Assembly: GCA_900095095.1 (NCBI GenBank)
Contig: FMBT01000345.1
Location: forward strand, 186,001-250,000
Direction of reading: 5' to 3'
Length of the DNA stretch: 64,000 nt
Source of the DNA: Fragilariopsis cylindrus CCMP1102
Lineage: Eukaryota > Bacillariophyta > Bacillariophyceae > Bacillariales > Bacillariaceae
Shown here piece by piece: positions 43,622 through 54,530 of this stretch; within the stretch, counting starts at the first letter, position 1, and the number at the start of each line of letters is the position of its first letter. The position numbers and the translations under genes are program-made. A model generated the notes under the pieces. The model saw nothing but the letters and a program-made list of their open reading frames with translations. It searched no databases and had not been told where the DNA came from.

Positions 43622-44562
43622 CTTTTGCTACTATTGTTTCTAGTTTTCTTTTTTGTTTGAGAGTAAACCTGTCTATATATGCGTGTCTTGTCAAAGTTGT
43701 ATGGTACTAGCTGAATATCGGTGTCCTCCCAAAGTCCTCTGTCGGCGTAATGACACACACAATAAAATCGATGATTTTCGAAGGGGAAAAATATAGAAAA
43801 TGGGCATCGTCAATGATACTGTTGGAATGATCCGTTTTACGTACGAGTTCGCTATGACAATCTATAGAATGTGGTGTTTCCTTTCTTAACTTTGTTTCTT
43901 TATTTTACCTTTCTTTATGCATTATTATTTAGATTATGGACTATCAATAATGTAAATTCCTACTTTCATTATTGTTAGTCACCGTATCGTATTGTTCTTT
44001 GCCGAGTGCTACTTACTTGTTCATCAATCACAATTCTCATTTCAATGTAACATTTCTCACTTCAATGAAACACTTCTCATTTCAGTGTTCTCATTTCAGG
44101 TTCTCATTTATTCCTTATCGGAAAAGACTTCTTGTCGCGCACGATATTTATTTCATTATTTATTTCATTCGCGCCAACACATTCAATGATACACATTTTA
44201 TCATAAAAATCCACATCAACAAAAATCGAGTAACGTTACTACCGGTAGCGATGTGATAAACGTCACTACAATGTGTTTTGACATAAAATGACTGTTAAAT
44301 GACCGGTTACGCGATCAAAATGACTATTTTAATAACAGCAACATACTGAGTGCATAGGATTGAACACCGAGAGGGTGAAGGGGCATCAGACTGGACATCC
44401 TCACTACAATACAGTTAAATAATAGGACCATCCATCTTCCGTTGCACATTCATACGCCGAAAGTGTACTACTATGACTAGTACAACGTTGCCAACAGCAC
44501 ATTAACTAACCAACTAACTAACTAACTTATTACCTCAATTGCATCATCATTCTCTAACGTCT

Positions 44563-44638
44563 AACGAACGAACGAACGAACGAACGAACGAACGAACGAA
44601 CGAACGAACGAACGAACGAACGAACGAACGAACGAACG
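44563..44638 (+). repeat. GAAC tetranucleotide microsatellite
   Basis: About 18 uninterrupted GAAC units roughly 100 bases upstream of the next start codon. A shorter run of the same motif precedes the gene at 1399. Confidence 0.95.
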
Positions 44639-44671
44639 ATTCGAATAACAACGACATCGTCGTCACACCGA

Positions 44672-44679
44672 TATATAAA
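44672..44679 (+). promoter_or_regulatory. candidate TATA box
   Basis: TATATAAA lies 56 bases before the ATG at 44735, a spacing that leaves room for a start site and short leader. It sits directly downstream of the GAAC run. Confidence 0.35.
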
Positions 44680-44734
44680 GACCAGCAAAGAGAAAGAAGA
44701 AAAAACCAAACTCACACGACGGACGACGTACACC

Positions 44735-46174
44735 ATGATGGAAGCCAATATTGAAAATAACGAATTGGATCAGCATGAAGTAACAGCTCAACAAATCATT
44801 GACGCCGCAACTAAGCGTTTGCTTGCTTTTGACTTTGCGTCCTCACTCACTCCACAATCTCAAGAGGAACAACAACAACAGCAAGCTATTTTTTTTCTCA
44901 AAAAAATGATTCTGGTACTGGAACAAAAAGAAACATTTCCTTTACGGACAAGAAATAAAACTGATGAATTAGTGGAAACTTTCCTTGAAGCGGCGGCGCC
45001 AGATGAACAACAACAGCAACAACAGCAAGCTGTCGTTCTTCTCAAAAAACTGATTCTGGTACTTAACTATAGAGAAACATTTCCTTTACGGACAAGAAAT
45101 CAAACTGATGAATTAGTTGAAAAGTTTCTTGAAGAACTTGGAAAGGATGTCCATAATATGCTTTGTGATAGTAACACTGATATTGATTCTGATAATTATC
45201 GTGGCTTAGATAGTGAGTGGGATACAGAAGCTGAAGTGGAAGCTATTCTACGGGTTTTCCCTGAAGTTTTGACAAGAAAAAAACCATGTGGCCCTGAAGA
45301 TTACTATGCAATTCAACTACTCGCATTTGCATTCGACGAATGCCATTGCAATGTGAAGACTGTATCATTCATCCCTATCGTAGCTAGACTAGCAGTTGAG
45401 TTCGACTTATTTGAGGAAGACGAGAGGGGAGGATTGTTAAGCATACATGATCAAAGTTGTAATGTTCTACTTCAACTCATGGCTTGTGACCCAATCCATG
45501 TTCATCATCAGGAACATCACGAATCCGTTGACACTAAATATTTACAAGTTTTGATAAGATTGAGACAATTGGATCTTCTAAAAAAAGAAGACATTCAGAG
45601 TTACGACCTATTGCACAGATTGTGCAGAGAAGATCATGATTATATTACAAAAAAGCGATATAAAATGTTGGTTGAATGGGATCCAAATGCATTAACACAA
45701 ACTTGTGATAGATATGGACAACTACCACTCAATAAAGCTGGCGTTTATTGTTCCATCCAAGGATTCCAACTCGTATTCGAATATGGAATTCGTTATTTTC
45801 CCAAGAAGAAAGGAATTAGTCTGTTATTCAAGAAGAACAATTATGATGGCTATGTAGGCGCAAGGCGAGAGTCACTATGGAATGACCTACCAGGACAGTG
45901 TACACCCTTCCAATATGCTTGTAAAAAATTTGGACATGAAGAAGTAATGGAAGTCGTGGAAGATACTCTTATTCGTTGTTATTCTTCATCTTCAGACGAT
46001 ACACCACCATTACATGTCGTGAATGCATTAATGACGGCAGCTATTGACGAAAATATCCATTTAGATTGTGTTTATTTCCTGATGCGAAGAAAACCAGATG
46101 TTTTGATGGAAGTACTATCACCGTTGCCGTACATATCAAAACTACGAAAACGAAAGAGAAATGATCACCATTAA
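44735..46174 (+). CDS. ankyrin-like diatom-expanded family protein
   Basis: Intact 479-residue frame. The N-terminal 135 residues contain a duplicated 47-residue block (FLKKMILVLEQKETFPLRTR, then LLKKLILVLNYRETFPLRTR) separated by Gln runs. The rest (about 150-470) shows degenerate ankyrin-like helical pairs: DLLHRLCREDHDYI, EWDPNALTQTCDRYGQLPLN, GFQLVFEYGIRYFPKKKGIS, CTPFQYACKKFGHEEVMEVV and PPLHVVNALMTAAIDENIHL. This arrangement is a large paralogous family in diatoms; function is unknown and probably protein binding. The C-terminus is basic (KLRKRKRNDHH), compatible with a nuclear signal. No signal peptide or membrane segment. Confidence 0.75.
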   Translation: MMEANIENNELDQHEVTAQQIIDAATKRLLAFDFASSLTPQSQEEQQQQQAIFFLKKMILVLEQKETFPLRTRNKTDELVETFLEAAAPDEQQQQQQQAVVLLKKLILVLNYRETFPLRTRNQTDELVEKFLEELGKDVHNMLCDSNTDIDSDNYRGLDSEWDTEAEVEAILRVFPEVLTRKKPCGPEDYYAIQLLAFAFDECHCNVKTVSFIPIVARLAVEFDLFEEDERGGLLSIHDQSCNVLLQLMACDPIHVHHQEHHESVDTKYLQVLIRLRQLDLLKKEDIQSYDLLHRLCREDHDYITKKRYKMLVEWDPNALTQTCDRYGQLPLNKAGVYCSIQGFQLVFEYGIRYFPKKKGISLLFKKNNYDGYVGARRESLWNDLPGQCTPFQYACKKFGHEEVMEVVEDTLIRCYSSSSDDTPPLHVVNALMTAAIDENIHLDCVYFLMRRKPDVLMEVLSPLPYISKLRKRKRNDHH

Positions 46175-46447
46175 AAGAGAGAGATTTATAAAAAAGAAAT
46201 GGCGACAAGTACGACGACAACAACGACAACGATGACATCTGTGCAACTAGGTAAAGGACAAACGGAATACTAAGATCATTCTATACCAGGCATACCGTAT
46301 CTCTTCTTGTTAGTGACTTGTTTCTATCCATCCACGATATGAACGGAAGATGGTACAGGCAGAACTGAAAAAGTTGAAAGAAATGCAAAATAAAATAGAA
46401 ACAACAAAAGAAATCATGTTTTATATTATGTGTTATGCTACAGTATT
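46175..46447. other. short convergent intergenic spacer
   Basis: About 270 bases between the 3' end of the ankyrin-like gene and the 3' end of the glycosyltransferase gene. A 61-codon frame at 46350 overlaps the latter in antisense and is not called. Confidence 0.5.
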
Positions 46448-49141
46448 TTATTTATTATACGATCTATACAAATCATTTTTTGCTTTTAGTTTACATGAAT
46501 GTCCATTACTACATTGTCCTAACCAATTTTCATAGGCTATTTGTCTACTATTTTGTTGTAAAAAGTGCTGTGTATCAATGATCCTATTGAATTCAATACC
46601 ATAATCATAATATAATAATTTAAACAATATACTTTCCATACGTTGCTGTTGCTGCTGCTGTTGCTGTCGTTCTTGTGACTTTGATTTCTTATTACTTCTT
46701 CCTGTCATTTTAATTTCGGTTGTTTCATTGTCATTAGAAGTAGTAGTAGTAGAGACAGCATCATTAGAAGTAGTAGTAGCATTATTATTATTACTATGAT
46801 TACTATTTGTAACAACAATACCATTCATACCAGCTGATGTTAATGTTCTAGATCGGATTGCATGTAAAATCATTTGACTGTCATTATTATTACTATTATT
46901 ATTATTATTATTATTATTGGTATTAGTATCGTTGCCATTACTACTACTATTCGCACTATTCGCACTAGCACTGTTACTGCTACTAGCATTAGTAGCACTA
47001 GCATTACTAGTACTAGTAGTACTACCCATTACTATTAAACATGGACCTTTAGATATTGGATGATGTTTATCTTTTATGTTATGACAATAGGCTTTTTTGG
47101 AATGTAATTCACTCCATAATTTTGTATGTTGATACTGTGGTACATCCATTCCATTGATACCAATATTATATCCAATGGTAACACCCGGTGTAATACAATA
47201 TTTTTGATTTGAAACAGCACTTAAATAACCTTTATTGGGATTTCCGTAATAATAAGCATTAGTAGCTGTAGTATTAATATCCGAATACCATTCCATTTGT
47301 GTTTGTATACACCAATATAACCATTTCGGTTTTGGTGGTGGTTGCAGAAGCAATGAATCCGGTACTGCTGCTCCTGCTGCTGCTGCAACGTCAATAGTAG
47401 AGTTTGTATCATTATTAATCGTCGACCTCGTCATCGTCGTTGTCTTATTCGTCGTCGTCGTCGTCGAAGAAGAAGCTACGTTACCACTATTACTATTACT
47501 ACCAATACCGGTACCCAAAAATCGTTGTATTGCTATAGTTTGTATTCTTTCGATATATTGATACTGTAATCCATCATCGGCATCTAATCTTGTTTCTAAT
47601 ATAGGTACTGTTTCACGTAAGTCATAGGCCTTTCGTAATTTTACCATATCACCAGTATAGACTTTAGCTAATTCAGCTAATGGTACTTTCACATTAGTTG
47701 TAGTATTACTACTATTACTAGTCATACTAGTAGTAGTAGTAGTGTTATTTAACAACGATGTAGTGGGTAATATTGATAATAATTCTTCACCCTCTTGTCC
47801 ATCACGCCATGAACCACCATGACCTTCAATATTAAAATTATAATTGGATCCAACCACATATATATTATTTTGCCCTGTTGATAGTGTCACATTATTGATG
47901 GCATCTATTAAGGGTTGGAAAATTAATTTATGTGTATCTGATTCATTTGCAGCAGTAGTACCAGTAATAGCCAATAATGGATCAATTTTAATAATCCAGA
48001 TAAAATTTTGATTTGTTTGTTTTTGAATGGTTGGTAAACAAAATGTTAGAAATTGTTTTAATCGTGCTTGTCCTAATAAAGTTAAATAATTAGTTGCAGT
48101 TGTATTAGTTGTATTTGTGTTATTTGTATTACCTTGATTATTTGTATTATTTGTACTATTTGTATATCTATAATGTTGCATAAATCTTGTATGTATTATA
48201 TGTATAATTTTATCTGAATTTGAATTTGAATCATATTCTTGTTGTAATACACGTCCCTGTTCATGTTCGTCTTTTTGTTTCTCTTTCTCTTTCTGTAGTT
48301 TCTGCTCATTACTGTTGTTGTCCTCCTCCTCCTCCTTTTCTTTTGCTGCCGCTACTACTACTGCTACTTTATAGTCATTCTTTGTTATTATGGTTGCTGT
48401 AGTAATATTACCACTATTCCCTTTATTGCTGTAAATACTACTACTACTACTACTACTACTATTGTTCGTCATCGATTGATTCTTGATTGTTGGATGTTCG
48501 TGTTCGTGTTTTTGTTGTGGACGAATCAAATGTATATCAACCTCTTCTAATTCTTCTAATTCTTCTTCTTTCTTATTGACGTCATTCATCTTCTTCGGTT
48601 CCTTTCTCATTTTCATTTGTAGTTGGGTTTTTTGTTTTTGGTTATGGCCGACTAGGACTGCTGGATGATGATGATGTCTCAATGATGATGATGAATCTAA
48701 ATCTGAATCTTTAGTAGGAAGTTTTATCGCTGGATGATGATGATTATTACGATTATGATTATGAGTATGATGTTGTAATTGTTGAATTTTAGTTTCTTGT
48801 TGTTCTTTCCGTTTTAGACGTTCTTCTTCAAAATATTGACGTTGTTGATAGGGTGAAAGTAATCCATGATAATTATTATTATTATGAGAATGATTATGTA
48901 ATACAATATTGTACATTGATATTTGTATAACACCAATAATTCCAATTGCTATTAAGAATATTGGGATACAATATTTTTTAGAATACTTTCGAAATAAGGT
49001 AGACTTTAATGATGACGACGAAGAGGAGGAAGTGGAATTTGAATTCCGTCGCCTTCTATTGTTGCTACTACTACTAATACTACTACTACTACTACCAGAA
49101 ACTCCTCGTCCCGCTGTCGCTGTTGAATAATTACTATTCAT
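46448..49141 (-). CDS. type II membrane glycosyltransferase, rhamnosyltransferase-like
   Basis: Intact 897-residue frame. A basic Ser/Arg/Asn-rich cytosolic N-terminus is followed by one transmembrane helix at about 58-80 (IPIFLIAIGIIGVIQISMYN), then a His/Gln/Glu-rich stem to about 310. The catalytic region starts at IIHIIHTRFMQHYRY and continues LKQFLTFCLPTIQKQTNQNFIW and ILETRLDADDGL (about 515-525), the last being a DxD-type nucleotide-sugar/metal motif. The order TRF, CLP.IxxQTNxxFxWI, TRLDxDD matches the putative rhamnosyl-transferase family (PF11316-like). Long Ser/Asn/Thr insertions lie in and after the catalytic domain; the C-terminal WLGQCSNGHSCKLKAK may be a small disulfide-linked cap. 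Likely a Golgi enzyme building a cell-surface glycan; donor sugar unproven. Confidence 0.75.
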   Translation of the reverse strand: MNSNYSTATAGRGVSGSSSSSISSSSNNRRRRNSNSTSSSSSSSLKSTLFRKYSKKYCIPIFLIAIGIIGVIQISMYNIVLHNHSHNNNNYHGLLSPYQQRQYFEEERLKRKEQQETKIQQLQHHTHNHNRNNHHHPAIKLPTKDSDLDSSSSLRHHHHPAVLVGHNQKQKTQLQMKMRKEPKKMNDVNKKEEELEELEEVDIHLIRPQQKHEHEHPTIKNQSMTNNSSSSSSSSIYSNKGNSGNITTATIITKNDYKVAVVVAAAKEKEEEEDNNSNEQKLQKEKEKQKDEHEQGRVLQQEYDSNSNSDKIIHIIHTRFMQHYRYTNSTNNTNNQGNTNNTNTTNTTATNYLTLLGQARLKQFLTFCLPTIQKQTNQNFIWIIKIDPLLAITGTTAANESDTHKLIFQPLIDAINNVTLSTGQNNIYVVGSNYNFNIEGHGGSWRDGQEGEELLSILPTTSLLNNTTTTTSMTSNSSNTTTNVKVPLAELAKVYTGDMVKLRKAYDLRETVPILETRLDADDGLQYQYIERIQTIAIQRFLGTGIGSNSNSGNVASSSTTTTTNKTTTMTRSTINNDTNSTIDVAAAAGAAVPDSLLLQPPPKPKWLYWCIQTQMEWYSDINTTATNAYYYGNPNKGYLSAVSNQKYCITPGVTIGYNIGINGMDVPQYQHTKLWSELHSKKAYCHNIKDKHHPISKGPCLIVMGSTTSTSNASATNASSSNSASANSANSSSNGNDTNTNNNNNNNNSNNNDSQMILHAIRSRTLTSAGMNGIVVTNSNHSNNNNATTTSNDAVSTTTTSNDNETTEIKMTGRSNKKSKSQERQQQQQQQQRMESILFKLLYYDYGIEFNRIIDTQHFLQQNSRQIAYENWLGQCSNGHSCKLKAKNDLYRSYNK

Positions 49142-49837
49142 TGTTTCGTTTCAATTGCTTTTTCTTTTTCTTTATCTCTCTCTCTCTCCCAAATATTGAG
49201 TCTAATCTACTGTAGTCGACTAGATTCGAAGATTCGCTGACTGACTGACTCTGGGACTATGATGACTCGTGCTGTTTCGATATAATTCGATTCGTCGATA
49301 CATCCTACTCTTTATATATACCGTATTGATGTGACAACGCTACCTAGCTAGCTATCTAGTATCCAGTAGACCGTTGTTTACATTCTTCTTGTGTATGATT
49401 ATTTTTTTCTTCTGCCATGATGATGTCTTCGTCTTATTTATTGTAAAGGTTCGCGCTTTAATAATGGGGCGCATTTTTTTGTTTTGTTTTGTAAAAGGAC
49501 AGTATTCGGGGGATCCATTAGTCCTAAAATTGATTCCTACTAGTACTACCATAGTTTTCTTTTATGACCAGTGAAAAGTCATATACTGTAACAAGGAAAG
49601 ATTTTGTTTTTTATTATGACTTTATTGTGAGTAGATAAGATTTAAGTATTGCACTTGAAGTACAGTATGTAAGTACAACAGGTGTATGCCTGTACCACTT
49701 TACTACCATACTGGTATCACAGAAAGAGAGACAACGATTTGTATTATTCCTGTGTATTCAATAAAGAAAAACTGTACACAACATACATAGTAACTCAACG
49801 ACGACGACGACGACAACATCCGTTCGACTACAATTAG
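49142..49837. other. divergent intergenic region
   Basis: Lies between the 5' ends of the glycosyltransferase and the acidic membrane protein gene. A TC-rich run just upstream of the former and a GACGAC run just upstream of the latter are the only repeats. No gene is supported. Confidence 0.5.
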
Positions 49838-50592
49838 ATGGGATATACTGATAGTCTTAATAAATATATTCCAACTACACCACCGCCCAGTCGCAAAACA
49901 AAAAATAAAAGTTTGAGTAGATTTAGTTTTAGTAATATGGGTACATCCAGTCGATTTGATAGAAGTGCATCTTCCAATAAACAATCAAGACAAAATAGTA
50001 AATATTTAGAAAAAAAAGAACATGCGGGTTTATTTTTATGGAAAAAATATTGTCGTCGTCTGATTAGTGTCATATTTATTGCCACTATATCAATACTTGT
50101 ATGGGATTTATCTCAATCCTCTTCATCATCATCGGAACAACATGAATCATCAGTGTTATCTTCCTCTACTAGTAGTATAAAAACGACCAATACAAATAAG
50201 AATAAAAACACAGGAGGAGGAAAACTAAAAAAAAGATCCAAAAAATTAAGAAAAAAGTTGTTGGTGTTGGTAGTGGAACTGCTAGTCCAACAGAAGAACC
50301 AACTGCATTTAAAAACAGTAATGATGAAGATGACGACGACGATGATGATGATGATGAAGTAGAGGAAGATAACACCAATAATAAGAACGCAAACAAAAGA
50401 GAAGGACCTACAAAAAAGATCAATAAAATTAAAAAAAAAGATGTTGTTGGTAGTGGAACTGCTAGTCCAACAGAGGAACCAACTGCACTTGGAAAAAGTG
50501 AAGATGAAGATGACGATGATGATTTATTAAAGGAGGACGATGATGATGATGACGATGATGATGATGACGATGATGATGATGATAAAAAGTGA
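49838..50592 (+). CDS. single-pass membrane protein with acidic tail, frame break
   Basis: The open start frame (49838-50362) encodes a basic Ser-rich N-terminus, one transmembrane helix at about 74-92 (LISVIFIATISILVWDLSQ) and a Ser/Thr linker. From about 50225 the protein-like sequence switches frame: VVGVGSGTASPTEEPTA followed by an Asp run, then a second copy, VVGSGTASPTEEPTALGKS, and a final Asp-rich tail to the stop at 50592. The switch fits one missing A in a run of eight A (about 50229), since the two repeat copies then align through KKKI and KIKKK. Function unknown; topology and acidic lumenal tail could suit cation or silica-matrix binding (speculative). Confidence 0.5.
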
Positions 50593-51422
50593 AAACATCT
50601 GCCGTCAAAAAGAGAAAGGAAAAAACAACAACATGATGATAACGATGATGAGGATGATGTTTAAACCAGAAAGTTAACTTAACTGATTTGATTTGATTTG
50701 ATTTTACACAAACGCATGCAACTTTATTTATTTACTTTCTATTTCATTTATTCATTCCATTGATCTTATTATCTTTTATCTAACATTCTGTTCTTTCTGT
50801 ACTCTGTCCTGTACTCTGTACTATTATATTTTGTACTATTTATTCATTACATGCCTGTGTGCTTTAATTTGTTCGTGTCAACAAACGCTCAGCGGCTCAT
50901 TTCGATCTCCTTCCTTCCTATTCATTTTCGTTTTCGTTTTCGATTCATTCATTCATTTGATTTATGGTTTTGTTTTTATTTATACGTATACGTTATACCG
51001 TGTAGGATAGACTACTATGTAGTACACAAAAGTTAATAACTTCTTTTTCTTGAATTAAATACTTCTTTTTTTCTTCTATAAAAATCATTATCATCTTCAT
51101 CACACCATTTTTGTTCATATACACAGTAGTCAATTGTTGCCTACAAGTACAGTAGCTTGTAAGGTGTATGAAACAAGTAGTGAATGATGAATCGAATGAA
51201 TCGACGAGTCCCGTCCAGTCAGATGAATCGATTCCAGTCACTAACAAGTTTTCTTTATCGAGATTTTTTATTTATTTGTGATGAAAGATACATCTTTGTT
51301 GTACTCTACTAACGTTAGTAGTAGCTAGTAATTCTGAGAACGATTGATAGAGATTGATTGATTGATTGATTGATGCATTGAATCATTTGATTTACACTCT
51401 ATAGTATTGTAAACTACAATCA
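50593..51422. other. intergenic, no gene seen
   Basis: AT-rich sequence with ATTTGATTTG, CGTTTTCGTTTTCG and TTGATTGATTGATTGA short repeats. No gene or element is supported. Confidence 0.5.
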
Positions 51423-54400
51423 ATGACGATGATGACGATGATGATAAGGACGATGATGTTATTTGGTTATTACTATTCATTACTACTATTCATTTGTACT
51501 ACTACCAGTGTTTTAATATTCGCCAATAGTGATGTCATTATCGTTGCTGCTGCTGCTGATGCTGATACTACAATAATAAATGGAGAAGAAGAATTGAATC
51601 AACATCAAAATCAAAATCAACATCAAAATCAACATTCAAGACAACAAAGACAACAAAGACGTAAAAGTAAAAGTAAACCAAGTGTACGTCCAAATTTTGT
51701 GATAATATTAACAGATGATTTAGATTATTCATTAGGTGGTATAAATGCATCCACATTAAATAAAACAAGATATTTTATTGGTGGTGGTGATCACGGTCAT
51801 GGCAATAATAGTAATAACAAAGGAGGAGGATATGGCAAAACAATCAATAATTGGTTTGTACAAACACCAGTCTGTTGTTCAAGTCGTGCGGAATTATTGA
51901 CAGGGAAAATGTATCATAATTTAAAAGCTCCTCAACCTCAAGCAAAAAGTGCAACTCAAAACAGCAACAACAACAACAACAACAACAGCAACAACAACAA
52001 CAACAACAACAACAAAACAGCAACCACATCAATGTATGCATATTAATGTCGATGGTACAAATTCCAGTCATATATTCTGGGATCACTATTATTTTGCACA
52101 ATATTTTAGTAGTCATACTGCTGCTGCTTCTACATCTGCTTCTACTTCTGCTTCTGGCGCTTCAGCTTCTACTTCTAATGAAGAGTCGCCGGAATCAAAA
52201 TCGGAATCCGAATCATCGGAATCCAATGCAAATAATAATCTACTGGATTATACTATTGGTATATTTGGAAAACATTTAAATACTCAAAATCCATCAAATT
52301 TTTTACCCAAAGGTATTAATGAAATGTTAATTAATGGTGGTGGTAATTATTTAAATCCATCCTTTTACATGGTATACGACGTACTAGTACTAACAAAAAT
52401 AACACTAATGACAAGAATGATAAGGACAATGACAATAATAATGATGATGTTAAAATTGAAGAAGTTCTATGTAATAATTGTACCAAAACAACAGGATATC
52501 CATGCTATTCCACCTCCGTTATAGGGAATGCAAGTTTAGCATGGATACGGAAACAAGTACAAGTCAATGGTAATAATGTTGAAGACAGTACTAATGAAGA
52601 GATTGACGATACGACTGCTGCAACTAATACTGAGAAACAAAGTAAGAAACCATTTTTTGCTTTAATATCATTAAAGGCACCACATATACAAGATGGGAAT
52701 GGTTTTCCTACAGCGATACCAGCACCATGGTATACAGATACAATGATCAATGAAATGATGGCACCAAGAACACCTAATTATAATACTACTGGTTCTACTA
52801 CACAAAATCCCAAACATTGGTTAATACGTCAACAAACTCCAATCACACAACTAGAAGAAGTCAAAATTGATGATTTATATATATCCAGATTAAAATCATT
52901 ACTGAGTGTGGATGATTTAATAGAAGAGTTAATAACAACACTGGGACCAACAGATTTAAATATATTGGATAATACCTATATTATCTTTACCAGTGATAAT
53001 GGATATCGATTAGGACAATATCAAATACCACAATGTAAATTACATCCCTATGAAAATGATCTACGTGTACCATTTTTAATACGAGGTCCCGGGATCTATA
53101 ATAGTGCTGATAATGTAGATAATAATGTGAATGCAGATAATGTGAATAATATTGACAGACGACAACAACGAGAACAGCAACAACCAACAACAACAACATC
53201 ATCAACAGAAAGAGAAACAGAAAGTTCAACGACGACGACGACGACTGCGTCTGTATCAGATTCAGATTCAGATTCAGATGATAATACTAATGCTGCAGTT
53301 ACGACTACTAGTACGTCAGAGGATCCTCCTATACCACCTTTAGGTGCAATATTTTCACATATACATTTAATGCCAACATTATTAGGATTAGCAACATCCA
53401 ACTATCGTTCACAATCCATTCTACCAAAGACAATGGATGGTACTAATTTAGCATCCTATCTAATTGATTATAATCCTTCAAATATTAATGATGATATTAA
53501 TGGCGGCGGTGATGGCATTATTGATGATCAGTATGAGGATGATCACTATGATGATACCAGTGCTGCTACCGAAGACTTCGTGATAGATCCTACTACTTCT
53601 ACTACGCGTTATACGACGAGGATAACGACGACAATGAATGATACAAATACCAATAGTATTACGGATACAGATACAGATAATAAGAATAATACAGATGATA
53701 ATGAAAATGATGTGGTATCATTATTAATTGAATATACAAGTTTAGGAAATGTGATACGTTATCAACATTTAGTGGATACCTATAATCATTCCTTTATTGC
53801 ATTACGAATTATGCCAAAAAATATTGCAATACAAACAACACAATTACAGACACAAACAAAGCAATCACAATCACAAACAAAGCAGCAATCGCCACAAGAT
53901 CGTCATAAGAAACGTTATAAGCAACGTCAACAACAAACGTTACTGCATGATTTGAAACAACAACAACAACAATCAAAGTCCCAACAATCACAACAATCGC
54001 ATTACTACTACTTGAAGAAGAAGAATCAGAATCAGGAGAAGAATCTGAATCTAAATCTAACAACAACTTTAACAACTGCAACAACAACAGCAGTTAGTAG
54101 ACGACGACAACGACAACGACGACAACGACAACGTAGTCGGGTTCTATATAATAATTCAACTACAACTACAATTACAACAAAAACAAAAACAAGAGATGAT
54201 ATTATCAAATTCAAATCATCCAACAAAAATAATAGTAATGCAAATGGAATAATATCAAATAATATTAAATATATTGAATTTCGGGATAGTCGTATTGATT
54301 ATACCAATACCAAAACAAAACCATTAGAATATGAATTATATGATTTAGAGAAGGATCCATATGAATTAAATAATATCTATTATCATAATAATAATAATAA

Positions 54401-54530
54401 TAATAATAATAATCCTGCTGATTATGATATATCATTCGAATATAAAAAGAAATTAGAAAATAAAATAAAACGATTATTACATTGTAATGGTCAATCATGT
54501 CGATATGAACATTCTACAGGATTAGATTAA
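51423..54530 (+). CDS. arylsulfatase / GlcNAc-6-sulfatase-like enzyme with two frame changes
   Basis: A signal peptide (about 20-45) precedes the sulfatase core: RPNFVIILTDDLDYSLGG (metal-binding Asp pair) and TPVCCSSRAELLTGKMYHNL, the formylglycine motif with Cys151 and the usual Pro replaced by Ser153. The frame shifts by one within a CAA/AAC run near 51960-52015; the second segment reads CMHINVDG, YTIGIFGKHLNTQNPSNFLP and NGGGNYLNPSFYM. It returns to the first frame near 52380, continuing VIGNASLAWIRKQ, KPFFALISLKAPHIQDGNG, APWYTDTMINEM, LLSVDDLIEELITTL and IIFTSDNGYRLGQYQIP to YELYDLEKDPYELNN. These match N-acetylglucosamine-6-sulfatase-type enzymes that remove sulfate esters from glycans. 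Short introns at the switches are not convincing. Host gene, broken or affected by assembly indels. Confidence 0.75.
51960..52018 (+). repeat. AAC/CAA coding microsatellite
   Basis: About 19 CAA-phase triplets with two CAG interruptions inside the sulfatase gene. It encodes Asn in one frame, Gln and Thr in the others, and coincides with the first change of coding frame. Confidence 0.9.

Larger units (their letters stand above)
43622..44734. other. head-to-head intergenic region with GAAC microsatellite
   Basis: Contains short tandem blocks with TCTCATTTCA near 44034-44105, a CTAA run near 44505-44525 and a GAAC tetranucleotide run of about 18 units at 44563-44638. Frames of 65-94 codons have no family features. 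Confidence 0.6.

Noticed and set aside
51949-52020. Short intron across the CAA repeat of the sulfatase gene
   Set aside because: The GT-AG pair spanning the repeat gives 72 bases, a multiple of three, which does not produce the observed frame change; shorter options lack a pyrimidine tract.
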